A stretch of 64,000 nucleotides of DNA from the NCBI GenBank assembly GCA_935421135.1, contig OW285189.1, positions 21,888,298 through 21,952,297 of the forward strand, read 5' to 3'. This document shows, one piece after another, positions 43,862-53,600 of this stretch. Within the stretch, counting starts at the first letter, position 1, and the number at the start of each line of letters is the position of its first letter. The DNA comes from Bugulina stolonifera. Taxonomy: Eukaryota > Bryozoa > Gymnolaemata > Cheilostomatida > Bugulidae. The position numbers and the translations under genes were made by a program. The notes beneath the pieces were generated by a model, which made no database searches, was not told the DNA's origin, and saw only the letters and a program-made list of their open reading frames with translations.

Positions 43862-46709
43862 TAGCCCCCCGATCCTTGGCACTATCTCTTCGAGTATGTC
43901 TAAGGATCTGCTCCGTGAGCCGTTGGTGGAGGGATATTTCGTCCTGTACGGCTTCCGTCTGCTGGACTATAGTAAGCCGGTCTCTAACATGTGAGTGAAG
44001 AAGTCTCTGCTGGAGTATGTGCAATTGGTGCCTGAGGCGTCCGAGACGGTTGTTTAAGGTGGCACACAATCGTTCTCTCTCCTTCTGGAATTCTGCTGTA
44101 GGGGTGCGGGATTCAAGAGTCTTCTTTGTGTTTTTAGTATCTGGAGGGCTGGTCGACAATGGGACGGCCTTGTCTGATCCGGTTCTAGCCTTAGGCGGCC
44201 GGGGCTGACGTTTGGGTATGTCGTAAGTATCAGTCCCTCGGTGGTCCAAGGCTGGAGGGTCCATACGAGTCTGTGGTCGCTTTGGACTGCCTAGTCGCTC
44301 CCAGGGCGACTTTCTTTTACTTGTTTTCTTTGGGGCAGGAGGAGGTGTCAGTCGCACCACTGCTGCTCTGGCTTCAGCTTCTGGAGGAGCTGGTATAGTG
44401 AAAGGTTTCGGTCCTACGTCTGCTGGGATGCATGAGGGGTAAGCGACCCTCTTGTCGAGCTTCATCGCCTTGAGGAAAAGCTGGAACATGTGGGAATCCA
44501 CTTCATACTGGATGGCTCCGTGGCCTGTCTGGCTTTGGTGCCGATAGACAGTCTCTGCATCACGGGCGCTGACTCCACAGGAACAGAAGAACTGGGTAAA
44601 GTGTTGGCGTGTGTGAGCCTTGATGGTGTTCTCCGTCCCTTCTAGCTTACATAGTCGACAATAGGAGTTCCTTCCTTTACATCGGGCTGTCCGACGTATA
44701 TCACTACTGGTCCGTGGAGAGATCCAGCAAAGTTGAGACTGCGGCATAGGCGTCTCTGGAGAGGTCTCTATAAGAGAAAGGGTAGATACAAGAGGTTGAT
44801 CATTTAGATTATCAATGTTTGCGTAGGCCGAGTCGTCTTCGTCACCCGGCTCAGTCACATGGTGTACAATGTCATTGGAGTACATATGCGTGTCCGAGGT
44901 CGTCCCGGAGGGGAGGCGGTGCATGTCCGAGTCGGTTAGGACGGCATCGTCCCGAAGCACCGAAGGTACTTCAGTATGACCCGACCCGACTGGCACGACC
45001 TCATCCCTCGAGGAGTTCCCGAGATCAGCATATAAGTCGTCGTCGTCCAAAAGCAACAGTACCTCGTCCAAGTCTATTGGCTCACCTGGCAAGTCCATGA
45101 GTAGGCCGACTAGGGAGGGCACCGTCTTTGTTGAGGAGTCTCGAATAGAGTACTCTGTTGTCCGACTAGGTGTTGACTGAGTGGTGGTGGTGAAGGTACT
45201 GGGGGATCCATCTGGATCCTGGCCTTTTATAGGTGTGGGGGCTGCCCTGGTTCTCCTTCTGGTGTGCGACGTTATGTCTGCAATAGCTGGCTTCTCACCA
45301 TGTAGTAGGGCTACGTTGCGGCGGAAGTGCACTTGTCTGACCCCGGTTGTTAGATCTATTTTGATCTCAAGGTTGTCTGGGTCACCGGATCTGTCTGTTG
45401 AATTGGGGAGTAAACACGGGCCTGGCCGTGTCGGCCTACGACAGGTAGTCGTCTGGGCAGCCCATTTGTGATGAATTCTTTCTAGTATAACCTCTGGGGG
45501 TCGGCCTCGCTTCCACCGGGCCTTCCTCCTGTATGATAATGGTCTGTTTTCCCTAGTGTAGGGCGTTAGCATCCGGACGTAGGAGGGTCTACCTTTTGAA
45601 CCTCTGCCCCAGTCGGGCGGCGGGAATATCGGGTGCTGGAAATAGTCGACAGCACCTTCCTCGAGGCGGTTTGTGCCTTGTCTACGCTCCTGGATGCGCG
45701 GCTTTTTAGCCTGTCGGCCCTGGTCCTCTACTTGCCTCTTTTTCTTCGCTGTTCCTCCCTCGGCTTCTAGCCCCCCTATCGGGTGGCCAGGGCGTCGGCA
45801 TTGTACTTCGACGCCATGCGGAGTTGTACTGGGCGGTAATGATCCTTTTCCTCCCTCGGCCCTGAATCCTCTGTGGGGGTGTCCTTGACGTCGGCATTGA
45901 TCATCGATGTCGGGCGCAGGTGTACTAAGTGATGAGCTTCCCGTTCCTCCCTCGGCCCTGGATCCTCTGTTGGGGTGTCCTTGACGTCGGCATTGATCAT
46001 CGGCGTCGGGCGCAGGTGTACTAGGTACTGAATTATCCGTTCCTCCCTCGGCCCCTGGTCCTCTGTGTGGGTGTCCAGGACGTCGGCATGGGTCATCGAC
46101 GTCGGGCGGAGGCGTACTAGGCTTCATCTCAGGCATCGTCCTCAATGTATAAGGGCTTCCCGTTCTATTGACACACGGCCATTGATCTCGGCTGGTGTAT
46201 ACCTTAGCGGTATGGCAGTTTACAGAACACTTGTGTTTAGTCAGGTAGGGCATCCCTAGGACGCCATCTTCTGGTATGGAGCCGATGAGGAACAGTTCTT
46301 GGCTAAAGGTACGACCGACTACCATAGGTAGCCTTACCATTCCCTCGAACCTGAGAGTCGAGCCGTCGGCCATCTTGCCATATGGCTGACTTACTGGTAG
46401 GACCTCTAGGTCGGGTCTCTGCAGCTTCTTCAGGATGTGGGGTGATATTAGGTTGGTCGTACAGCCCGTGTCCAAGAGTAGGGTTACATCTTGGCTACAT
46501 AGTCGTCCTTGTATGTACAGGCTAGGTACATGCGGCTTCACATACGTCACTTGAGTCACTGTTTTAGAAGGGGGGTCGGCCTTGCCGACCGGATACTTGG
46601 GACGGTCTTCCGAGATGGAAATGTGAGAGGTGTGAGGAACTTGTAGGGCCCGAGTGCCAGCCTCTACTGTCTCGGGCCGGAGCCTTTTCCCGACTCGGGT
46701 ACTGGCGGC
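43857..46709 (-). CDS. Protease and Cys/His-finger ORF of element 2, expressed by -1 frameshift
   Basis: The frame is open from 46709, inside gag, to a TGA at 43857-43859. There is no ATG near its start, which fits expression as a gag fusion. Early residues hold a retropepsin-like aspartic protease: the LLLDTGCTTNLIS active-site loop, then hydrophobic strands and a VLGMPYL segment like the family's ILG motif. Next come four 32-residue repeats with a CRRxGHPxxG core. Later lies the module C-x2-C-x11-H-x3-H then C-x-C, as in element 1 ORF2, and a helical C-terminus. The protease would cut the gag fusion. Nothing resembles polymerase or integrase. The role of the finger module is unknown. Confidence 0.75.
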   Translation of the reverse strand, partial: AASTRVGKRLRPETVEAGTRALQVPHTSHISISEDRPKYPVGKADPPSKTVTQVTYVKPHVPSLYIQGRLCSQDVTLLLDTGCTTNLISPHILKKLQRPDLEVLPVSQPYGKMADGSTLRFEGMVRLPMVVGRTFSQELFLIGSIPEDGVLGMPYLTKHKCSVNCHTAKVYTSRDQWPCVNRTGSPYTLRTMPEMKPSTPPPDVDDPCRRPGHPHRGPGAEGGTDNSVPSTPAPDADDQCRRQGHPNRGSRAEGGTGSSSLSTPAPDIDDQCRRQGHPHRGFRAEGGKGSLPPSTTPHGVEVQCRRPGHPIGGLEAEGGTAKKKRQVEDQGRQAKKPRIQERRQGTNRLEEGAVDYFQHPIFPPPDWGRGSKGRPSYVRMLTPYTRENRPLSYRRKARWKRGRPPEVILERIHHKWAAQTTTCRRPTRPGPCLLPNSTDRSGDPDNLEIKIDLTTGVRQVHFRRNVALLHGEKPAIADITSHTRRRTRAAPTPIKGQDPDGSPSTFTTTTQSTPSRTTEYSIRDSSTKTVPSLVGLLMDLPGEPIDLDEVLLLLDDDDLYADLGNSSRDEVVPVGSGHTEVPSVLRDDAVLTDSDMHRLPSGTTSDTHMYSNDIVHHVTEPGDEDDSAYANIDNLNDQPLVSTLSLIETSPETPMPQSQLCWISPRTSSDIRRTARCKGRNSYCRLCKLEGTENTIKAHTRQHFTQFFCSCGVSARDAETVYRHQSQTGHGAIQYEVDSHMFQLFLKAMKLDKRVAYPSCIPADVGPKPFTIPAPPEAEARAAVVRLTPPPAPKKTSKRKSPWERLGSPKRPQTRMDPPALDHRGTDTYDIPKRQPRPPKARTGSDKAVPLSTSPPDTKNTKKTLESRTPTAEFQKERERLCATLNNRLGRLRHQLHILQQRLLHSHVRDRLTIVQQTEAVQDEISLHQRLTEQILRHTRRDSAKDRGAM
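43862..43870 (-). other. Polypurine tract of element 2
   Basis: Read on the minus strand, GGGGGGCTA lies directly before the 3' LTR, the same position and nearly the same sequence as in element 1. Confidence 0.65.
45750..46115 (-). repeat. In-frame 96-bp tandem repeats in the element 2 large ORF
   Basis: About four copies of a 32-residue unit with CRRQGHPHRG and RAEGGT cores, spaced 96 bp apart. This is a different repeat from the gag repeat of element 1. Both are Pro-rich and unit lengths are similar (32 and 33 residues). Confidence 0.8.
46647..46691 (-). promoter_or_regulatory. -1 ribosomal frameshift signal between gag and protease ORF
   Basis: Read on the minus strand: GGGAAAA (46685-46691) is placed as G GGA AAA in the gag frame. 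A six-base spacer GGCTCC follows, then GGCCCGAG (46671-46678), pairing perfectly with CTCGGGCC (46647-46654) across a 16-base loop that contains the gag stop. Loop bases AGAGG can pair with CCTCT further downstream, so an H-type pseudoknot is possible. The -1 frame is open from 46709 to the end of the large ORF. Heptamer, phase, spacer and stem all fit known retroelement frameshift sites. Confidence 0.8.
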
Positions 46710-47524
46710 TCAGGATATGTGGGGGGAGTGTTCCCATTGGTCCGTTGAGGAGGGGGACCAGGCTTTTTGCTGGTCTGCCAGGAGGGTCTGTTCCGAGGTC
46801 CTGGCGCTCTGGGGGCGTCTAGTAGTCCTCGAAGTCGTCTGACTTCTTGGCTCAGTGTCTGGATGGCCTCTTTCAGGTCGTTGATCCAGGTCAGGTCGGA
46901 GTCCACTGTATTTATTTGGGGTGTCTCCGGCTCGGGTTCTGTGACTGCCCTGATTTGGTGTGCTTTACTTCCACGGGAAGGTCCCTTGACGAGCAAGAAG
47001 TCGTTTCCGGCTCGGACGGCCGAGTCCACATCTCTGGGGTTTATTGCCAAGAGGTGTCTCTGTAGGTGTCCGTCCTCAAGAGAGTTACTGAAGTTTTCCA
47101 CAGCCAATACCCGGCGGTGCGCTTCGGGTAGCTCCTGGAAAGCCACATGTACAAGTTTCTTGACTAAGGTGGCATGTTCTTGTAATGACATGCCGGGATC
47201 TTTCCGCAGCTGTATGAGCTGGAGTCTAGCTTCTTTATCAGTTAACCCGTATCGGGCGCGTAGAGCTTCGAAGATCCCTTCTGAGGTGCCGGGTCGGCCA
47301 CATTCTTGTGCCGGTCCCTTGAGGGCCTCTCTTAGGTGAAGGTACATGGCTGCCGGGCTCCAGTCGTTTGCCTCGGCTATGGTCAGGAACTGTTCTATAA
47401 AGAACTCGACGTCTCCTTGTCCGTCGAACTGTGGTGTCTTGAAAGAGGGTTGAGGCGGCTGAGGTCGAGCTACTTCTATGTACTGTCCGATTACCTCTAC
47501 TAGCCTGTCTATATCGCTAGCCAT
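46664..47524 (-). CDS. Gag-like protein of LTR element 2
   Basis: 286 residues. Residues about 25-180 align by eye with the element 1 gag ([37 protein letters not shown]), fitting a Gypsy-type gag. A short helical stretch and a Pro-rich tail follow, without a CCHC knuckle. The last 46 nucleotides overlap the protease ORF in the -1 frame. The ATG at 47522-47524 is the first after the leader in this frame. It should form particles in the cytoplasm together with enzymes from another element. Confidence 0.8.
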   Translation of the reverse strand: MASDIDRLVEVIGQYIEVARPQPPQPSFKTPQFDGQGDVEFFIEQFLTIAEANDWSPAAMYLHLREALKGPAQECGRPGTSEGIFEALRARYGLTDKEARLQLIQLRKDPGMSLQEHATLVKKLVHVAFQELPEAHRRVLAVENFSNSLEDGHLQRHLLAINPRDVDSAVRAGNDFLLVKGPSRGSKAHQIRAVTEPEPETPQINTVDSDLTWINDLKEAIQTLSQEVRRLRGLLDAPRAPGPRNRPSWQTSKKPGPPPQRTNGNTPPTYPEPPVPESGKGSGPRQ

Positions 47525-47892
47525 TGCTGAGTATAGATGGAGCCTCTTTGGTGAAGGGGACGTGTCGTCCTCGGTTTGATGTCTGTAGGGTGTCGGGTAG
47601 TTAGTTAACTACCGTAGTTTGTTAGGCCGGGTCGGCCTGATGGTCGTACTGAGTACCGTCAATCTGTTCTGGATCCGAGGTCGGTCTTTGATTGAAGATC
47701 CGGCGTAGGTCGGGCTACATCCAGCGGAACCACGATAATTATGGGTGCACTTTAGCGTTTGTCACCTTCTCGTATCCGAGGTTCCCGGGTCCGAGTCCTA
47801 AATCGCCGTAGAAGTATTGAAGAATGAGGTCGGTCGGTCACCCGAGGCCGAGGTCACCTTCCTTCTCTTCGTATCGTAAGAGTACGACCTTA

Positions 47893-47912
47893 GAATCCCA
47901 CCGCTGCCACCA
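47893..47912 (-). other. Primer-binding site of element 2, matching tRNA-Leu
   Basis: The same 20 bases as in element 1, one base from the 5' LTR, complementary to a tRNA-Leu 3' end. Confidence 0.75.
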
Positions 47913-47913
47913 A

Positions 47914-48720
47914 TGTAATGGTTTCTGTGATTTGGTGCGGTCGTCCTTGGACGACTATCGACCCAGAAATGAAGTGCCTATGAGTGGTAATAGGACTTCG
48001 CATTACATGAAAGATCGAGCGGTCTCAGTAGCCCAAATACTACCAAAGACGACCCATCTGATCTCAAGTCCGACCTTCAGACTATACAATGAAAGAGAAA
48101 GATCCGACCTAGTAGGCAGTTCGCTAAGCGAACGACCTGGCAAAAGGAAGTGAAAATCTCTGTATCAAGTATAGATGTGTCTTTATTGAAAGCCAAGTGA
48201 AGACTGAGACAATGAACAGTAAAACAGTGCCCTTTATATAGTATAAGGACTTCCGGCCGACATGACGTCGGGAAAAGACGACGTGTGGTCGTCCGGAAGT
48301 TGCGCAACAAGATGGCCGCCGGAAGCCCGACGGCCGACCCAAAATAGGTCGGGTTCTACAAAAGTTGCTTATAATGGTCCAATTCATGTACAAAATGAAT
48401 ATCAATGGATTCTGAGAGGTCGGGCCTCTGTACATGGGTATAAAAGGCATAAAAAAGGACTTAGTAACATTCATGTGACTATGTACAACAACATATAGTA
48501 AGATACATGAATAAGGAGTGAGCATAAACACATGGAGACATATATATAGAGGGTAATTAAGTACTTGAACATGCAATGTAGTTAAAGGTAAGTATACGAG
48601 CACTAATTGTGAGAATGTTAGTGTCAGGTGAGTAGCGCTGTAACGACTACTAGGCACTTAGGGTGCGGTGGAGCTTCGTCCGGGAGTTGGAGTCGTATAC
48701 AAATGTCCTGTACCATCACA
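47914..48720 (-). repeat. 5' LTR of element 2
   Basis: Same length as its partner, with two differences seen by eye. Followed by the ATAT flank and ordinary AT-rich host DNA. Confidence 0.9.
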
Positions 48721-49788
48721 ATATTTCCTTATTTTTCACTGTATATAATATTCATTGTACTTGTAGGCCAATGTATTATATGATTGATATGAATTATATG
48801 AATATTAATTTTATATTGATATAATTTATTTTTTGAAATCTGCAATCACAATATACATAACCTTATCTTCGTTCCAATCCCTCTATACTTTTACATAAGT
48901 CTACATGTAGGTCTTATACGTGTAGGCCTATTGGCGATTGCTATTGTCGTTGTGATTTTATGTGATTGTCATTGAGCTATTAAGATTAACATAATCGCCA
49001 TGCAATGTCTACTAGAGTAGTATTGATGTATAGTATTTAGTAAAACATACAGTATCTGTGCATGTTGTAGTAACGTTTTTTTATTTTATTCTGAAAAGTT
49101 GTAACTAGTAGTTGTAGTTTCTGCATGAACATGAAATCAGAAATATGGTCACTGACTTAACACTCCATGTATTGAATAGATCAATACGAATATCATCTAT
49201 ACTCAACCCTACCTGATATGTAGGCATATTTAAAGTGTATAGCATGTACATATGCACTAAATAAGCCTGCATGATTATGCCTAAATACCAGTCTAGTATA
49301 ATGTAGATGTTAGCATTCATGCATACCTATCAAGTAAACTGAAATAAAGTCTTGGAAGTTTTGATCAGCACACTTTTTCAGGGATTATCTAAGTTAGAAA
49401 CTCTTAAAATGACAAAATGTGATTCGACTGAAGCACCAGCTTCCCTATTAACTTCTCAGATTGTCAAAAATTACACAAAATTCACTCTATTTCAGCACAT
49501 TAATTCGACTGCAATTGCAACTAAATGTGGCTGTAGTAAGATTATTTCAATATCCAGTGGCAATTTTAAGAAATGTACTGACAAAATTGCATGATTGGGG
49601 GTGACACTACTAATTTTTATCAAAATATTGTTGAAAAGCTCCCATGTTGGAAAAACTGGAGAAAACAGAAAGGTTTAAAGGTGCCCTGGAGGTGCCTGGG
49701 GAGTCTCCCTGTAAAACCTGGAAACTTGATAGGTAAGGTGTTACGGTAAATTTACTATTGAATATTTTGCATTCGAGTGGCTGTTCAC

Positions 49789-50161
49789 CTAAGGTGAAGT
49801 TTCACCAATTTGAAGATAGTAGAAGTGGGAATATATGCAATTCTGCCACAAAAGCGTCTCTACCGACAATTGAACCGGCAAGGAGTTTATTGCCCTTTGT
49901 CTTCCAGGCATATTCCTGCTGGAAACCAAACTCTTTAACCAACCAGGATTATTTCCTTGGTCTAGCCGCCAGCTAAACTCCTCATAGTCATCACTCTCTA
50001 TTCATTTCCTGCTTATTTACCACATATAACGGGAAGCATGTTGGATGTTGATCATGCCAGGCGGGTGTTGTATCAAGTAATGATATTGGATCTGCCGTCA
50101 GAATATTGGCCCCAAGCCGACTAAGTATATGCTGATACACTGTCTTCAAGATCCCGTGATG
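49789..50161 (-). pseudogene. Degraded coding-like stretch, unidentified
   Basis: Two overlapping minus-strand open frames of about 50 and 65 codons follow each other and would join through a single frameshift near 50000, with no ATG at either start. Composition looks protein-like (for example YQHILSRLGANILTADP, then EEFSWRLDQGNNPGWL). It may be a decayed transposon ORF or an old exon. I do not recognise the family. Confidence 0.25.
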
Positions 50162-50887
50162 TCATCTCTGAACAACTTGGACATAATATCATATGTAAAA
50201 GAATAGCTGCAGTCAAAAGGAATGAGGGCTATAAGACCGCCTAGTCATTTACTCGGACTACCAAATTTGTTTTCGAATACAAGTCAGCCAAGCTTTGAAC
50301 TGTTTACTAAATTTCACAGCTATTTATGACATGATGTATTACAGTTATGCCATGATTTGTGCATAATACTCGCTATTTAAAAAGTTACAAGGTCAATATA
50401 TATATGTAATAGAATTGTCACAAACATGCACAGTTATTATGATAGTGTTGCCAAATATAAATAAAATATGAATGTCCTCTAAGAGTCATATCCCTAGCAT
50501 TATTCAGTGTGCCAATGGATCAGTGGTAATTGCACAATACCAAATATGCAAGAGAACCGTTCAAAAAATAAAACCGTTATGCTTAGAATGAAGCCGTGCT
50601 AAACGCAATCCAAGATTGTTGTGGTAAATTGTTGTTGTTCAATAATTGGACTATAGAACATCCACATTTGAGTTGATGATTTTACAATCTACATGTAAAT
50701 TCTAATTTTTTACAGGGTAAAGTGATATACAGGATAGGCTTCTTTCCTTCAGATTATAGTAAATATTATGTTGATCTTATAGAGAAACCAAAATGTAGGA
50801 GGCTCAAAACAATCGTCAATTTTAGTCGGAACATAAAATCACTTTGGGCTTGGAATCACGGGTCCAATCTGCTTTTCTGAATTGCTT

Positions 50888-51058
50888 GTTGTCACCACAT
50901 TCTACTTGAACATTTCAAGCAAAATGATCAATTAGAAAGTGGTGGCAACCAATCCGTTCGACAAGTTAAATATCCATGACTTTAGTTCATTGGTTGTTGT
51001 CACCACTTTCTATTTGCACATTTTACAGAAAAATGCTCAAATTGAAACTGGTGACAAC
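50888..51058. repeat. Two tandem hairpins with GTTGTCACCA ends
   Basis: Hairpin 1 (50888-50949) and hairpin 2 (50996-51058) each have 29-30-base arms with 4-6 mismatches and a very short loop. They are homologous to each other and lie about 108 bp apart. They resemble fold-back elements. Their size also matches microRNA precursors, but no evidence of expression is available. Confidence 0.6.
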
Positions 51059-51718
51059 CGATTCGTCGCAGAAGTTAATTATGGCGAAAAAGAGCAGTGC
51101 TCTTATGAGAATTTTGCATCAATTGGTCAAATAAACAACCGACAATCCACTCGGTTGGAAAGTTGACAATTGAAATTTTGACACTATTCTTGTCGGAAAT
51201 AATAATGTTGAATCATCGATTACATGAGTAAAATTCTTTATTAATTCACTACTCAATCTGAGACAGTCCACAATTCTCCTCAAATGCATGGCTAACGCAC
51301 GCTACATTCTATCACATGCATCTCATGCCTATGCAATAAATAGGATATACATGTAACATAGTATGGTGGCAGTTTATCATTACTGTTTATCTGTATGTTT
51401 TTAAGCAACATCTTTAATAGCATTGCAAAACATTTGACAGATAAAAATGGTATGAAATTTTCTTCAATTGAGCATTTCTTTAGCAGACAATCCTACAAGA
51501 GCACATTCCCGTCTGTACGCGTTTCATGCCTTGTGTACAATACCAGTGAATCTCAATAATCCTTTAGAGAATATATTAGAAACTTCATATAATATAGTAC
51601 ACTAACAGAATGTAAGGAAGTAGACATAGAAAATAGCCTTTGAAATGAACAAACTTCATGTTATACTGTTACAATTACCTGCGCACTTGGTTGAGCCTTC
51701 TCGTCATCAACTGCATTG

Positions 51719-53600
51719 CTATCTTGCTCCAAGCCCTTCTACCTCACTTACATCACAGTTGAATATAATATGTAGTGCATTTTGTATCTCCCTTCTGGTT
51801 GCTATGGTGCTAGACTGAGCATCTCCAGAGACAAAATCAGATGCCTTGATAATTATTTTCTGTTGTGGAGTTTTTGTATCCAAAATACACATAACTCTAG
51901 GTCCTAAGTCTAATCATGTGAATACTGCCAAACTGTATACTTGTTTATGTTACACAATCATGATTGTAAGATTATATTAGAATAACATGCTATACCATTA
52001 TTATGATGGAAATGGCAGGATAGGTTTTGACTAACTGCATCAGTGTATCACCTAAATGTTGTAAAGTCTAATGCAGCACTGATACGCAGCATGTTTTTGG
52101 TGTTTTATCACTGCTAGACAAAAATAAAGCAGAAAAAATTTATGACATTGATTCTTTAGGATATGTACCATATAGTAGCAGCAATAAAATTGACCAACTT
52201 ACCTTGCTCATCGAGCCAAACGCGACCTTTCTCACAACAAAGAAATTGTCTAGAATACCCTTTCTCGGTAGCGGTGGAATATCCAGTCATTTGGTTGGCT
52301 AAAATAAGACAGGTGAGGGGATTTTTGAGTTTTATGTAGGCTATAACAGTGTCAAGGTGTATCTCGAACCCAGGTGGTACCCGAGCCCCATTATCCAATT
52401 TTTGGAAGACCATAGCCTAAGGGGGTAGGTAAGCAAGCCACCCCTCCCAAAGATTTTCTATCCTCGAACTAATGCTATGATCACATAGTCATAGTGTGTG
52501 CAGCAGTTGAGTCACACAGGCTGTACAAGGGCTAAACCAACCAGCCCATGTAGTGAATCGGGTATTAGAGCTAGTATGTATGAAAGCAGCTACCCATAGT
52601 TTGTATCAATTGTTTGTAAACATTATTTCAAGTTCAATCAAAAAATGTTATGGTGAAACTGTCCTTTTCTATGAAGTTTGTTTATAATTACAAGTATTCA
52701 AGCAGAGTCAATAACCTAACAAGTATGTCACCTAATTTTCTAGTTTTTCAGGCTTGTTGTCGGATGGCTGCTTATTGATACAATAAATAGGACAAAGTGT
52801 TCCGTGCATACGCATGCATTTCAGAAATACATCTGCTCTATAACAGGCTTTAGGGCTGATTTACCTTCGTGCTATTTTTATGTTCAGCATTTTGGTTTAG
52901 CATGCGCTGCATAAAGTTAATTTACATAAATGACTTGATTGCATAGATCAAGGATCTTCCAGCAGCCCAACTTTCAGTAACGTTTATTCCACTAATATAC
53001 ATTAACCTTTCGATGTTTTACAATACGCACTAACTCTATTTATAGAATGTCATAGACATATTGTGCAATGGGTGTGCAATATGTAGGCACACATGTATAT
53101 TAGCTATGTGTGTGTCAACATACTCTTGAAGTTGAGGTTGAAGACAATATTATAAATGCGTGGTAGCCAAATCAATTGACTGGAAATGGGCCTCGTCTCT
53201 ATCTTGGCCATGCGAAAAGAAATGTTAGTAAACTACAAAACTGCATTTTACTCTCTCTGAATACTTGATTAAGCTATAATATTATAGTATTCAGTTGAAG
53301 GCTAGAAAACATGCCCGTTGCTGGTGTAAAGATAGTTCGTAGACTAGGTCAGAGACTTTAAATCTTACAAATCAAAAATAATTATGTTCATGCATGTGTT
53401 GCCTACATCAGGAATAATGTTCAGCTGTAAGATTTACCAATGACACCTTGTTTAGATCAATGAAGAAGCCCTAAAGCTATGCCTACCTTTACGTCTGATG
53501 GTATTCCTTTTAGTGATAACTTTCTGTCAGAGTCATGCACCGGGTGAATGTAACATAAGGCCTGGTATAATTGCAAGAGTGACAGTACGTCATAATTAAT
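51719..53600 (-). CDS. Partial gene model, unidentified protein, 3' exons only
   Basis: Well-bounded minus-strand exons: 53487-53600 (38 codons, phase 0 at both ends), possibly 52865-52906 (14 codons), 52203-52298 (ends in phase 1) and 51719-51894 (58 codons to a TAG). The junction from 52203 to 51894 keeps phase if the acceptor is CTAGAG. One exon before 52298 appears to be missing from this model. A further candidate exon with a GTAAGT donor at 57711 (about 57711-57755, ending EFFRP) is in a compatible phase upstream. Visible segments include YDVLSLLQLYQALCYIHP and KIIIKASDFVSGDAQSS. I cannot assign a family. Confidence 0.4.

Larger units (their letters stand above)
43051..48724 (-). mobile_element. 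LTR element 2: non-autonomous gag-pro-finger retrotransposon lacking reverse transcriptase
   Basis: LTRs at 43055-43861 and 47914-48720 (807 bp each) differ by eye at two sites (43274/48133 and 43810/48669). ATAT flanks lie at 43051-43054 and 48721-48724. The minus strand reads LTR, tRNA-Leu primer site, leader, gag (286 codons), a -1 overlapping ORF of about 950 codons with a retropepsin-like domain, purine tract, LTR. There is no reverse transcriptase, RNase H or integrase. LTR R-U5 and leader are nearly the same as in element 1. The outer part of U3 and all coding regions are diverged. Confidence 0.85.
48725..51718. other. Intergenic region, mostly unassigned
   Basis: AT-rich. It contains a degraded minus-strand coding-like stretch (49789-50161) and a pair of hairpins (50888-51058). 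No intact gene was recognised. Confidence 0.45.

Noticed and set aside
46557..46559. GTG at 46559 as start of the element 2 large ORF
   Set aside because: The frame is open upstream into gag to 46709, and the frameshift signal explains expression better than a non-AUG start.
43265..48657. Identical 177-codon and 77-78-codon frames within the LTRs, also 22766-23107 and 27115-27456
   Set aside because: They lie wholly within LTR sequence, are copied only because the LTRs are copied, and have no protein-like features.
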